DNA of 14,299 nucleotides from RGIG5952 sp045603485 (GCA_045603485.1 JAZUMF010000121.1:1-14299); one strand, 5' to 3'; positions 1 to 7,893 are shown, numbered from the stretch's first letter. Notes: generated from the sequence alone by a model not told the origin. Made by a program: numbers and translations.

Positions 1-47
1 CTGGAACACGCATTCCGAGAAAGTCTTTTATTTAACCTAATGCTAAT

Positions 48-76
48 AATTTATGCTTTATAAAAACGATTGTCAA
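48..76 (-). promoter_or_regulatory. Candidate sigma-70 promoter reading out of the left edge
   Basis: On the minus strand, TTGACA (76-71) is followed after 17 bases by TAAATT (53-48). The -35 box is a perfect consensus match and the -10 box matches 4 of 6. The stretch just upstream of the -35 box is A/T rich, like an UP element. The predicted start of transcription is near position 41. An ATG on the minus strand at 13-11 could begin the gene it serves, but only four codons remain in the window and no convincing Shine-Dalgarno sequence precedes it, so the target gene is unknown. The box quality is seen in the sequence; function is inferred. Confidence 0.45.
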
Positions 77-96
77 ATTTTTTTGCTTTGAAATCA

Positions 97-106
97 CCCC
101 CCCCCC
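97..106. repeat. Homopolymer run of ten C (ten G on the minus strand)
   Basis: Ten consecutive C residues sit in an otherwise very A/T-rich intergenic region. The run ends 20 bases upstream of the -35 box of the promoter at 48-76. Tracts of this kind and length are prone to slipped-strand change, and in known phase-variable loci a tract next to a promoter can alter its strength. Whether this one varies cannot be seen from a single sequence. An assembly or base-calling length error is also possible. Confidence 0.8.
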
Positions 107-166
107 GTAAAATTTGTACATATATTATTATATTTCAACATTTTATAAAAGTTTAATATTTTTTAT

Positions 167-202
167 ATAAAAACACAAGACATCATTTGTTGTCGCAAAT
201 GA
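167..202 (-). terminator. Weak candidate intrinsic terminator after the LRR gene
   Basis: A 7-bp stem, TCATTTG (183-189) and CAAATGA (196-202), with a 6-base loop lies about 30 bases past the stop codon of the leucine-rich-repeat gene. On the minus strand it is followed, after about nine bases, by a short T run and further A/T-rich sequence. The stem is poor in G+C and the T run is not directly adjacent, so this is a weak candidate. Nothing else in 1-229 resembles a terminator. Confidence 0.3.
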
Positions 203-229
203 CGCAGAATAAACGCTCCATGTCATTAT

Positions 230-1636
230 CTATTTCAGAGAATATGTTAGTCCCTTTGTCGGAATTGTCACCAGCCACTGATTGTTGTTGAGATTTAATG
301 ACTCTCCTTTGGGGCGACGATCTTTGGGCCAGCCGCGGGATTCTTTTTCTTCATCACTGAGTGAGAGCCATTCATTCTTGACTGAATCACTTAAATTAAG
401 CCAAGGTTTGTGATTTGCAGAGTTCAGCCAGCCCGTTGAGCCGATATCGTCGCGCAAAATGTGAATTTCCATCTGTCGGGCACCGATCCCAGAAAATGAT
501 TTCGAACCGATTGAAGTCGGCCTATATGGCAGATAAAGCTCGCGCATTGAGGTGCAGCCATAAAGGAAGTTTGCGCCTAAAGTGGCAACTCCGTGCTCAA
601 TGTGGAGCCGTTTTAAATTTGTACAGGTATTGAAATAGTTCTTTGGAACAGAACCTCCTGCGATTTTTGCCTTTACAGTCACTGAGTTGAGTTTTTTACA
701 GCTGTTGAATGCACCATAACACGCTTTTGCGCTATGAAATGTGCAGCTGGAATCTGAATTTCCAATGACCATATCGCCTTCAAGATTTACACATCCCGAA
801 AAGCATCCGTCTCCGATATATTTAACAAGCGGAAAATCCATCGGTGTAATCGATTCAAGTGCACTGCACGAGGTAAAGGCTTGAGCATTGATTGCCGTCA
901 CAAGATTCGTTGGGGCATTGCTGAGTTTTACCCGCTTTAAGTTTGAGCAATAGGCAAAAAGATTGCCATTCAATTCTCCGACGAGATTTCCGTTTACAAT
1001 AAAGCCTTCAAGCTTTGAGCAGGAATAAAACGGTCCCGACGAGCCTGAGCCGAATTTGAAACTGTCAGAATTGATAACGAATTCGCCCTTTAAGTTGGCA
1101 CACTCGGAAAATGCTTTGTCTTCTATGAGTTTCAGGTTGTCAAATACCATCGGCGAAATTTCTGCGAGTGACGCGCACCGTTGGAAGGCTTCTGCCTGAA
1201 TTTCTGAAATTTCAGAACCTGCAATAACGACCTTTCTGACTGTGCTATTCTGGAAGAGATATTCTTCAATTATGGTTAGCTTTTCGGGAAGAACAACTTC
1301 ATCAATAGCTGTTGACGACTTAAAAACCGCTCTGGCTATTGTCTTTATCTTGAAGTTATTACCATTGACATCTTTAATGGGAGCATTCATGTCCAAGCGT
1401 CGTTTTTGTGTCGCACTTCCTGTAACATTTGTTCCTGTTTGTTGAATGCCTGTGAGGGAAAGGAAGCCGTCGGCACCTTTTGAAACTTTCAGAATCCAGC
1501 CGCGTGCTCCTTCTTCAACATTTTGCTCGGCTATTGTGGAACCGCTGTATAGCCACTCGACTTCGCAATTTGCAAACGGTGAAAAGAAAGACGCAGCAGT
1601 AAATAATAAAGCCGCGAGATAATGCTTTAATGTCAT
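230..1636 (-). CDS. Secreted BspA-type leucine-rich-repeat protein
   Basis: This is a 468-residue protein. A hydrophobic signal peptide covers about residues 1-24 (MTLKHYLAALLFTAASFF...), so it is exported. Its final position, on the surface or in the periplasm, is not shown. From about residue 98 to 395 it carries irregular LRR_5 (BspA-like) repeats with the pattern AF..C..L..I, for example AFQRCASLAEI, AFSECANLKG and AFTSCSALESI. Such domains usually mediate binding to proteins or surfaces; the ligand is unknown. The last ~70 residues are repeat-free and rich in W, K and N, with no recognised sorting domain. The start at 1636 is preferred to an in-frame ATG at 1714. It has AGGGA five bases upstream, begins exactly at the signal peptide and lies 14 bases past the pyrC stop, whereas the longer form would overlap pyrC and bury the signal peptide. 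It is last in the 5111-230 run. Confidence 0.85.
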   Translation of the reverse strand: MTLKHYLAALLFTAASFFSPFANCEVEWLYSGSTIAEQNVEEGARGWILKVSKGADGFLSLTGIQQTGTNVTGSATQKRRLDMNAPIKDVNGNNFKIKTIARAVFKSSTAIDEVVLPEKLTIIEEYLFQNSTVRKVVIAGSEISEIQAEAFQRCASLAEISPMVFDNLKLIEDKAFSECANLKGEFVINSDSFKFGSGSSGPFYSCSKLEGFIVNGNLVGELNGNLFAYCSNLKRVKLSNAPTNLVTAINAQAFTSCSALESITPMDFPLVKYIGDGCFSGCVNLEGDMVIGNSDSSCTFHSAKACYGAFNSCKKLNSVTVKAKIAGGSVPKNYFNTCTNLKRLHIEHGVATLGANFLYGCTSMRELYLPYRPTSIGSKSFSGIGARQMEIHILRDDIGSTGWLNSANHKPWLNLSDSVKNEWLSLSDEEKESRGWPKDRRPKGESLNLNNNQWLVTIPTKGLTYSLK

Positions 1637-1650
1637 ATCATTCCCTGAAC

Positions 1651-2913
1651 TTAGCTTTGAAAGACAATTTGACCATGAGAAACCGTTAAAATGTTCTTTG
1701 CTGAAACACGCCAATCGGCAAATGGTGTTGCCTGCCCTTTTGACTTGAATGTCGTGGGGTCAATAATCCATTCGCCATCGACGGCAAAGGCTGTGAATGA
1801 GGCATCGTCTCCATCTTGGAAGTTGCATACTTTACCTCCAAAAATCTCCCTTGGTCGATATGCCAGGCTATCGATAATCCTTTCTGTGGGAATAAGGCCC
1901 GGTTTAGCGAGATATGTGTAGAGCAGCGGGAATGCGGTTTCAAGCCCGACGATGCCGAAAGCACTTTTGGAAACTCCCTTAGATTTTTCATCATGAGAAT
2001 GCGGAGCGTGGTCTGTTGCAACGCAATCGATGGTTCCGTCCAGCAAGCCTTTGACAAGTGCTTCTCTGTCTTCCCATGACCTTACGGGAGGATTCATCTT
2101 GAAGCGGCCCTCATCCATCAAATCTTCATCTGTCAAAATCAAGTAGTGAGGTGCTGTTTCACAGGTGATTGGGAGATTTTCAGCCTTTGCCCGCCTTATG
2201 AGCTCAACACTCTCTTTGGTTGAAACATGGCAAACATGATATGTACAACCCGTTTCACGGACAAGCTCGATATCACGCTTGACCATCTTCCATTCACTTG
2301 CCGAATTTATCGTCGGGAGATTATTCTCTTTTGCCCATTTGCCGGCATGAACGGCTCCACCAGGTGTCAACTCGCTATTATCCTCACAATGGGCGACTAT
2401 GGGCTTGTTCAGCGCTTTTGCGAGAATCATCGCCTCTTTGATTATAGCTATATCTTGGACACCCTTTCCGTCATCAGAATATCCTGAGACAAATGGGGCC
2501 ATCTCCTCAAGGTCTGCAAGCTCCTTACCAGCCTGCCCCTTGGTAATTGAACCAAAGGGATGGACATCAATTACTGCGTCGCGCGCTATTGCGTCGAGCT
2601 GGGGCTGCAAGTTCTTAAGAGAGTCTGGAACAGGGTTTAGATTTGGCATGGTATAGACATCGGTATAACCACCTGCCGCAGCAGCCCTTGAACCTGTCAA
2701 TATCGTCTCTTTATATTCAAAGCCAGGCTCTCGGAAATGGACATGGACATCGGCAAAGCCAGGTAAAAGCAATGCACCGTCTAAATCAATCGTCTCAAAG
2801 CCGTCTGCGGAGACTGGGAGCCTTGCGATTTTTCCATCGATTACAGCGACATCCGACTTTCGGATTCCGTCGCGAAAATAGACGAGAGCGTTTCTTAAAA
2901 ACAGATTTTTCAT
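1651..2913 (-). CDS. pyrC: Dihydroorotase, class I
   Basis: This enzyme cyclises N-carbamoyl-L-aspartate to dihydroorotate, the third step of de novo pyrimidine synthesis, in the cytoplasm. The 420-residue length fits class I enzymes (B. subtilis and Aquifex type). Visible motifs are the metal-binding DVHVHFREPG (H57, H59), the GYSDDGKG segment (D147/D148, where class I enzymes use Asp in place of the carboxylated lysine), AHCED (H175), CHVST (H229) and the catalytic ATDHAPH (D301). All expected ligands are present, so it should be active. A hydantoinase or allantoinase is the main alternative, but HFREPG and the SDDG signature favour dihydroorotase. AAGG lies six bases before the ATG. The gene starts 11 bases after the WbsX-like gene and shares its transcript. 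No other pyrimidine gene is visible nearby. Confidence 0.93.
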   Translation of the reverse strand: MKNLFLRNALVYFRDGIRKSDVAVIDGKIARLPVSADGFETIDLDGALLLPGFADVHVHFREPGFEYKETILTGSRAAAAGGYTDVYTMPNLNPVPDSLKNLQPQLDAIARDAVIDVHPFGSITKGQAGKELADLEEMAPFVSGYSDDGKGVQDIAIIKEAMILAKALNKPIVAHCEDNSELTPGGAVHAGKWAKENNLPTINSASEWKMVKRDIELVRETGCTYHVCHVSTKESVELIRRAKAENLPITCETAPHYLILTDEDLMDEGRFKMNPPVRSWEDREALVKGLLDGTIDCVATDHAPHSHDEKSKGVSKSAFGIVGLETAFPLLYTYLAKPGLIPTERIIDSLAYRPREIFGGKVCNFQDGDDASFTAFAVDGEWIIDPTTFKSKGQATPFADWRVSAKNILTVSHGQIVFQS

Positions 2914-2924
2914 ATATAGCCTTA

Positions 2925-4061
2925 CTATGCAAAGACCGATTTAATAGCCTCAAGATAGCCATAGCCATTTATATCGTCAGGCTGCAGATAGCTCGTTTCT
3001 GTCCACTCGTTCCAGCTGTTTACTGTTACTAGAGGATGAATATCGGGACGGGCATCAAGAAACTTCTTTGCCGCCTCAAAGCCTTTCCTGATATTTTCAG
3101 GGGTTGTATCGGTCATAATAGACGGCAAGAAGTTTTTATATCTGGGATTTGCATCCCAGCCGACTGAGACATGAGGATAATATGTGGCAGTCAGGTCGCG
3201 CGAAAGCTCTTCCCAGACGCCTTCCATTTCTTTAAGGATTACAGGATAAGAACGACGCACATTGACGGCGTGGACAAACTGATAGTGAGTTACGCTATTG
3301 AAGCCAAGTTCCGTGACAAGTTCGGCGGGTGTTGCAGCCTTTTCGCCATCGGCGGCACTTTGGATTGTCGCCCACTTATTCCACCATGTAAGCTGCAAGT
3401 TAAGGTTGGGAAATCCCGCCTTTATCGTTTCGCTACGGAACCAATCCAAAGCCTTACGCGTTTCCTTTATGCCGCCTAGTCCCTTTACGAGATTTCGCAA
3501 GTCGTAAATCATAAAGACAGGTGCGCCGTCTATCTTGTAATACTGCGGATGCGAAAAGTATTGGTCGATTATGCGATGGGCGACGACTTCAAACTGAGCC
3601 CGATTGACAGCACCTTGCCAAATTGTCGTTTGAGGCAAGTAAGAAATGCGCCTGTCCCATCCTGTTGTTGCATCGTGATTTGCCCACATCAGGTAGAAAT
3701 GCATTCTGGAGTTGTTGGGCGCCTTGAGAAAGCCGTTATTAAGGCATTGCTCTAAAAATGGGCGGTTATCATACCAATACCAATCATAGATAAAGACATT
3801 GACTCCATGGTCTGCGGCGGCATCGATTTGCATTCGCATGACATCGGGATTAGCCTCATCGCAATATCCCCAAAGAGGCTTGCGCGGCCATTGATGACCT
3901 TCGAATCGAGGACGCATCTCACGGACGGTCTCCCACTCGCCCATTCCTTCCGGCCAAAAGATGCGCGTGCGCGGTTCGGTTCCTGTGTATGCGGGCCAAA
4001 TATATGCCGCCACATCATACTTGCGCTCTTTGGCGCTATCGATATCGCTTAATGAAGTCAT
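2925..4061 (-). CDS. WbsX / GH99-like carbohydrate-active protein
   Basis: This 378-residue protein has no signal peptide and is probably cytoplasmic. It matches the pattern of the Glyco_tran_WbsX family (GH99-like TIM barrel): an early AAYIWPAYTG (18-27), DHGVNVFIYDWYWYDNRPFLE (84-104), YLMWANHD (123-130), DGAPVFMIYDLR (178-189) and the C-terminal signature VNSWNEWTETSYLQPD (347-362) followed by YGYLEAIK. Family members occur in O-antigen and polysaccharide clusters. They have been named glycosyltransferases, but the fold is that of glycoside hydrolases related to endo-mannosidase, so the reaction is uncertain. The acidic residues in the NEWTE segment (E352, E355) are candidates for catalysis. 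AAAGG is nine bases before the ATG. The gene lies 42 bases after the epimerase-family gene with no terminator between them, so the two are probably cotranscribed. Confidence 0.8.
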   Translation of the reverse strand: MTSLSDIDSAKERKYDVAAYIWPAYTGTEPRTRIFWPEGMGEWETVREMRPRFEGHQWPRKPLWGYCDEANPDVMRMQIDAAADHGVNVFIYDWYWYDNRPFLEQCLNNGFLKAPNNSRMHFYLMWANHDATTGWDRRISYLPQTTIWQGAVNRAQFEVVAHRIIDQYFSHPQYYKIDGAPVFMIYDLRNLVKGLGGIKETRKALDWFRSETIKAGFPNLNLQLTWWNKWATIQSAADGEKAATPAELVTELGFNSVTHYQFVHAVNVRRSYPVILKEMEGVWEELSRDLTATYYPHVSVGWDANPRYKNFLPSIMTDTTPENIRKGFEAAKKFLDARPDIHPLVTVNSWNEWTETSYLQPDDINGYGYLEAIKSVFA

Positions 4062-4103
4062 CTTTGTATGCCTTTGTCTAACTCGGTTGTGTACTAAGTT
4101 TGG

Positions 4104-5111
4104 CTACTGATGCGTTGCCAGATATTCGTCCATGCGCTTGTTGATATCTACCCATGCGCCCCAGCGGAAATCACGGGGTACTTTTGCAAGCTCAAACTTG
4201 AGACCGTCGTAGAGCCCCATCATATCAGACTGCTTCACACCTGTTGCGGTGAGAACTTTGCTATTATCCATAATGCGAGTGAAGAGCCTGTCGTAGATAA
4301 GCTGCCATGTCGTATTTGGGCAATACTTATTACCCCCGAAAAAGCTCATATAATCGTCCTGGTCAACCCAAATGACCTTCATGTCGCGAAGGTCTTTATA
4401 ATACTCGGCAATCTCCTCCCAAGTGTGGTGCTCTGATGTTGTAAGCGAATAAGCCTCTCCTAATGCCCTATCGTTGAAGAGCAGTTCGACAAAGAAGCGT
4501 GCATTGTCGCCAGCCCATGTTAAAGTACCCTCAACATTGCGAGCCGATTCAGGGAGAACCACGGTCTTGCCAAGATCCGCTCTGCCGACATTGGCAGGTC
4601 CCTCAAGAGTAACAAGCTGATAGCGATAGGTAGAATAGGTCGGTGAAGGGCGAACTATCGTCCAGTTTTTCTTTTCCTCCGCGCGAAGAACATTCTCACC
4701 ACGGGCCTTGATAATACAGTAGTCATCAGAGTTCCGCAGAAATTCATTCTCAGAAGAATCGATAAGACGCGGGGATTCTTCCCTGACAGGAATTTCCTTG
4801 TTGTCATAAATGCGATAGCTTGAAAGATAGATATAATGGTCGGTACAATCAAGCTTGCGGCGTAAATTATAGACAAGAGAATTTGTAGGATAAATCATAA
4901 AATCTATGATGCCGTCATATCCATTCTGGAGAATCGGCTCAATGAAGTCATAATCCATCGCATTGCCCTTAATACGGGTAATGCCAGGCAAATCGCCTGG
5001 GGGAGCGTCATCCAATGAAACAGCATCAACAGCGTACCCCTTTTGGGCAAGCATCGGGACAACATAGCGCCCCATAGCGCCAGTAGCGCCTAAAACAAGA
5101 ACCTTTTTCAT
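4104..5111 (-). CDS. NAD-dependent epimerase/dehydratase family protein (extended SDR)
   Basis: This 335-residue Rossmann-fold protein starts directly with the nucleotide-binding strand MKKVLVLGATGAMG, in which G8, G11 and G14 form the extended-SDR GxxGxxG motif. The catalytic YxxxK is present as YCIIK (Y131, K135), with a serine pair S97-S98 (YLSSYRIYD) upstream. This fits NAD(P)-dependent sugar-nucleotide epimerases, dehydratases or reductases; the substrate cannot be read from the sequence. The WbsX-like neighbour favours a carbohydrate role (inference). It is the first gene of the run to 230. No Shine-Dalgarno sequence precedes the ATG, and the promoter at 5121-5150 predicts transcription starting about three bases before the start codon. 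The start is fixed by the Rossmann motif, because no shorter form would keep it. Confidence 0.87.
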   Translation of the reverse strand: MKKVLVLGATGAMGRYVVPMLAQKGYAVDAVSLDDAPPGDLPGITRIKGNAMDYDFIEPILQNGYDGIIDFMIYPTNSLVYNLRRKLDCTDHYIYLSSYRIYDNKEIPVREESPRLIDSSENEFLRNSDDYCIIKARGENVLRAEEKKNWTIVRPSPTYSTYRYQLVTLEGPANVGRADLGKTVVLPESARNVEGTLTWAGDNARFFVELLFNDRALGEAYSLTTSEHHTWEEIAEYYKDLRDMKVIWVDQDDYMSFFGGNKYCPNTTWQLIYDRLFTRIMDNSKVLTATGVKQSDMMGLYDGLKFELAKVPRDFRWGAWVDINKRMDEYLATHQ

Positions 5112-5120
5112 AACATTGAC

Positions 5121-5150
5121 ATTTTACATATTAAAATAAAACCCTGTCAA
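5121..5150 (-). promoter_or_regulatory. Sigma-70 promoter of the epimerase-wbsX-pyrC-LRR operon
   Basis: On the minus strand, TTGACA (5150-5145) is followed after 18 bases by TAAAAT (5126-5121). These match the consensus 6/6 and 5/6. The -35 box directly abuts the stop codon of the recombinase gene. The predicted transcription start is near 5114 and the ATG is at 5111, so the mRNA would have almost no leader. This promoter separates the downstream run from the recombinase gene, although the gap between the two genes is only 39 bases. Confidence 0.7.
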
Positions 5151-6194
5151 CTACTCATCGCGAATTAAATTCGGGATTGCCTTGTCCAACCACCTTTTGA
5201 GGGCGCCGGCTCTTGCGTGCGAGTAGCGGTCGTGAACGGTTTTAGGGGCGTGCCCTGTAATGGCGTCGGTAATTCCCGTTGGAGCGCCGGCCTCGTCCAT
5301 TTGTGTTATGAAGCTTGCCCGAAACGAATGCATCTGACTTCGTCCCTTGTGATTGTTGCGGATTCCTGCCGCCGTAAAGAGACATTTAATACTTGATGTT
5401 AAATTTGGCGCAGAGCGTTTATGCTCCTTTGCTAAATCGGGAAAGAGAAAACCGCACGGCTTGCCGCCAAAACCCTTTTCGCGCCTTACCAGCACCTCCC
5501 GCACCTCGCTTACAATCGGTATCTCAAGAGGCCAAGGCTTACTATGGCGCGTCTTTGGCGGAATGTGCAAAAAATACCCCTGCCTGTAAGTTGCAAGCTC
5601 TTTCCAGTGGAGCGAAACGAGCGAGCCGATTCGCATTCCATAATGCCACGCGAAAATTGCCGCATCGGCGAGGTCGAGAAATTTATCGGAGCCTGATGTA
5701 TATCTCCCATCTGCAATCGTGCTACCAGGATCGCCCTTTTCTGCACACTCGCGGGCCTTTGCGATAAAACGCCTCGCCTCATCTACGGTGAGCGGTCGGT
5801 AATTGCAAGGCGACTTAGGAAGGGGCGTCCTAAGGTGAAGACCGATATTCCATGGGTTCCGCTCCTCGTCCGGAAGCATAACCGCCCAAATCCGCTTCAG
5901 ATTCTCTATATCCTTCTTTGCAGTCGTCTTTCGTTTGTAAACATAGCGGGCATAATCCTCTGCGATATCCCGCGTTATATCCTCCAAATTGCGCAAGGGG
6001 AGCTTTTCGGACAACTTATTTTGCTCTAAAACCCATTTGAGGAATATTTCATATTTTTGCTTGTAGGTTCGCAGACTTGCCTCTGCCGCCTCGTAGCGAG
6101 TTGTAAATTCATCCCAGATATTAAAAAGATTATGCAATTGCAATGACTCATTGACGATCCTCTTTCTCGTCACTTTTCTCGATTTGCCTGTCAC
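5151..6194 (-). CDS. Tyrosine recombinase / phage-type integrase
   Basis: This is a complete 347-residue site-specific recombinase. About residues 20-115 form the SAM-like core-binding domain (RTYKQKYEIFLKWVLEQ) and about 130-335 the catalytic domain. The full active-site set is visible: R188 (HYGMRIGS), K214 (IPPKTRHSK), H289 and R292 (MHSFRASF), H315 (ITGHAPKT) and the nucleophile Y324 (VHDRYSHA). It should therefore cut and rejoin DNA. It is not clearly XerC or XerD. The start is GTG at 6194, overlapping the upstream stop codon as GTGA, with GAGGA six bases before it, so translation is coupled to the sigma-54 activator. Integrases normally sit alone at the end of a mobile element. No tRNA, excisionase, phage gene or att repeat is visible here, which suggests a resident recombinase, perhaps acting on a local site (inference). 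Confidence 0.9.
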   Translation of the reverse strand: MTGKSRKVTRKRIVNESLQLHNLFNIWDEFTTRYEAAEASLRTYKQKYEIFLKWVLEQNKLSEKLPLRNLEDITRDIAEDYARYVYKRKTTAKKDIENLKRIWAVMLPDEERNPWNIGLHLRTPLPKSPCNYRPLTVDEARRFIAKARECAEKGDPGSTIADGRYTSGSDKFLDLADAAIFAWHYGMRIGSLVSLHWKELATYRQGYFLHIPPKTRHSKPWPLEIPIVSEVREVLVRREKGFGGKPCGFLFPDLAKEHKRSAPNLTSSIKCLFTAAGIRNNHKGRSQMHSFRASFITQMDEAGAPTGITDAITGHAPKTVHDRYSHARAGALKRWLDKAIPNLIRDE

Positions 6195-7741
6195 TTAGAA
6201 TCCTCATTCGCCTCACGCTTTAATTCGTAGTACATCATACGCGGAGTCAATCCCAATGCTCTAGCCGCGGCGCTCTTATTGTTATTATACTGCTTTAGGG
6301 TTTTGGAGATTATATTCTTCTTATAGAGCGAAACCATTTCATCAAAAGACTTACCTTCTGGCTCCTCGCCGTCCTGGGCAGATTGCAAACCTCCTGATTT
6401 ACTTAAATCCTCTGGGCGCATTTGAGGAGGAAGATTCGCGATATGAATCGTCTCTCCCGATGAAGTCAGCACCGCTCGCTCAATGCAGTTTTCCAGCTCG
6501 CGGACATTTCCTGTCCACTTCCAATCAAGCAAAGCCGCCATCGCATCTCGCGAAAAGCCCTTTACCGATTTACCGTATTTCTTGTTTAACTTCTGGGCAA
6601 AGTGTTCCGCAAGGAGAATAATGTCGCCGCCCCTATCGGCAAGATCCGGCATCTGAATGGCAAAGATATTAAGGCGATAGTACAAATCCTCCCTGAAGAG
6701 ATTCTTTTCAATAAGCTCCTCAAGATTGCGGCTAGTCGCCGCAATAAATCTGACATTAGAGCGCAATTCTGTATTAGAACCGATTCGCGAAAAGGTTTTT
6801 TCCTGAAGAAAGCGCAACAGCTTCACCTGAGTTGCCGGCGTCAAGTCGCCGATTTCATCCAAAAAGAGCGTGCCGCCATCGGCTGCCTCCGCTCGCCCGA
6901 TGCGCCTATCAATTGCGCCGGTGAATGCCCCCTTCTCATGTCCAAACAACTCACTCTCGATAAGCGTTTCAGGCAATGCTGCGCAATTTACCGTTAAAAA
7001 AGGCTTACCGTTTCTCGGTGAAAGATCAACAATTGAGCGCGCAACCAACTCTTTGCCTGTACCGGAACTTCCCCGTATAAGAACTGTTGCATCGGTTGGA
7101 GCAACCTGCCTGACCTGCGAATAGACTTCCAGCATAACCTCGCTGTTGCCTATAAGCGCAGGCGAAACCGACTCCAACTGAGATTTCAATTTACGGTTTT
7201 GAGCAATAAGCTTCTCTCGCTCTATAATCTGATTTGTGCGGTTTTCCGCGACATCGGCAACAATTCCGCCAACAATTTCCATTATAGCGGCAATAAGCTT
7301 TGATATTTCACCATCAGCATCCTCCGCCTCACGCTCAAAGATAAAAAATCCTATAAAGTTTTGCCGATAGTGTAATGGTATTCGAATTTCAGAGACACCA
7401 GACTTTGTATCACATGAAAGATTCTTATTAGGGTAGCGAGCATCAATTTCCTTCTGAGAGACAATTTCAGCCCAAATCAGCTCACCCAGTTCATCATTGA
7501 AGATACGCGTAGTTTTCAAGATGCCCGAGACACCGCGCAAATCCTGAATATCCAACCCCAGCATCTTTTCAGCCGCCCAGAAGGTATCATGCTGCAACAA
7601 AAAACCGCCGGAAGTTAATCCCATTTCGCTTTGGGCTATCTTAATAATGCCAGATAAAATATCTGGAGTAGTCTGCTCCTTAATAATTGCCATAGCCAAT
7701 TTATGGACAACAGCAACTACAGATTTTGCCGAATTAAGCAT
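6191..7741 (-). CDS. NifA-like sigma-54-dependent transcriptional activator
   Basis: This 516-residue enhancer-binding protein remodels sigma-54 RNA polymerase using ATP. Residues ~10-165 form a GAF-like sensor region whose ligand is unknown, followed by a linker with coiled-coil character (~168-192). The AAA+ domain (~195-430) has Walker A GSSGTGKE (224-231), the sigma-54-contacting GAFTGA loop (271-276), Walker B TLFLDEIG (291-298) and arginine fingers in LFREDLYYRLN (R350, R356). All key residues are intact. A Fis-type helix-turn-helix lies at ~485-509 (NKSAAARALGLTPRMMYYELKR) and resembles that of NifA; this does not prove a role in nitrogen fixation, as no nif gene is present. There is no receiver domain. 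GAGG lies seven bases before the ATG. It is divergent from a gene with a strong sigma-54 promoter, its likely target, and coupled to the recombinase gene downstream. Confidence 0.92.
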   Translation of the reverse strand: MLNSAKSVVAVVHKLAMAIIKEQTTPDILSGIIKIAQSEMGLTSGGFLLQHDTFWAAEKMLGLDIQDLRGVSGILKTTRIFNDELGELIWAEIVSQKEIDARYPNKNLSCDTKSGVSEIRIPLHYRQNFIGFFIFEREAEDADGEISKLIAAIMEIVGGIVADVAENRTNQIIEREKLIAQNRKLKSQLESVSPALIGNSEVMLEVYSQVRQVAPTDATVLIRGSSGTGKELVARSIVDLSPRNGKPFLTVNCAALPETLIESELFGHEKGAFTGAIDRRIGRAEAADGGTLFLDEIGDLTPATQVKLLRFLQEKTFSRIGSNTELRSNVRFIAATSRNLEELIEKNLFREDLYYRLNIFAIQMPDLADRGGDIILLAEHFAQKLNKKYGKSVKGFSRDAMAALLDWKWTGNVRELENCIERAVLTSSGETIHIANLPPQMRPEDLSKSGGLQSAQDGEEPEGKSFDEMVSLYKKNIISKTLKQYNNNKSAAARALGLTPRMMYYELKREANEDSK

Positions 7742-7765
7742 AGTTAAACCTCGTACTAAAAAATC

Positions 7766-7793
7766 GATGTGACAAATTTCGTCTAATCACATC
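7766..7793. promoter_or_regulatory. 28-bp dyad in the divergent intergenic region (candidate activator site)
   Basis: Perfect 7-bp arms GATGTGA (7766-7772) and TCACATC (7787-7793) are separated by 14 bases. A second imperfect dyad, GAC-N7-GTC, lies inside at 7771-7783. The centre is about 140 bp upstream of the predicted sigma-54 start of the porin gene and about 38 bp upstream of the activator's own ATG. It could therefore serve both activation and autoregulation. It does not match the NifA consensus TGT-N10-ACA. An alternative reading is an 11-6-11 recombinase core. The binding protein is inferred. Confidence 0.45.
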
Positions 7794-7893
7794 ACGCCAT
7801 TTGACAAAAATTGTAACATATTTCTTCAATAGTATGCAATAATTGGCAAAAATACTACAAAAATTTGAAATTTTTTAACATTTTTCAAGAAGT

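Noticed and set aside
1..63. C-terminal end of a plus-strand gene at the left edge
   Set aside because: All three plus frames are open for 10-20 codons before a stop, none resembles a protein family, and the region is better explained as promoter DNA for a minus-strand gene.
1637..1714. Longer N terminus for the LRR protein starting at the ATG at 1714
   Set aside because: It would overlap pyrC by 64 bases, place the signal peptide inside the protein and lose the AGGGA site that fits the start at 1636.
2643..3032. Plus-strand open frame of 129 codons
   Set aside because: It lies wholly opposite pyrC and the WbsX-like gene, its translation resembles no family, and it has no ribosome site. Similar antisense frames elsewhere (for example 6602-6997 and 10368-10727) were dropped for the same reason.
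5151..6194. Recombinase as part of a prophage, integrative element or integron
   Set aside because: No tRNA, direct repeats, attC-like cassettes, excisionase, terminase or transfer genes are visible, and both flanks are ordinary chromosomal genes.
7844..7858. TTGGCA in the divergent intergenic region as a second sigma-54 promoter
   Set aside because: The bases at the -12 position are AC rather than GC, and it is much weaker than the site at 7894-7908.
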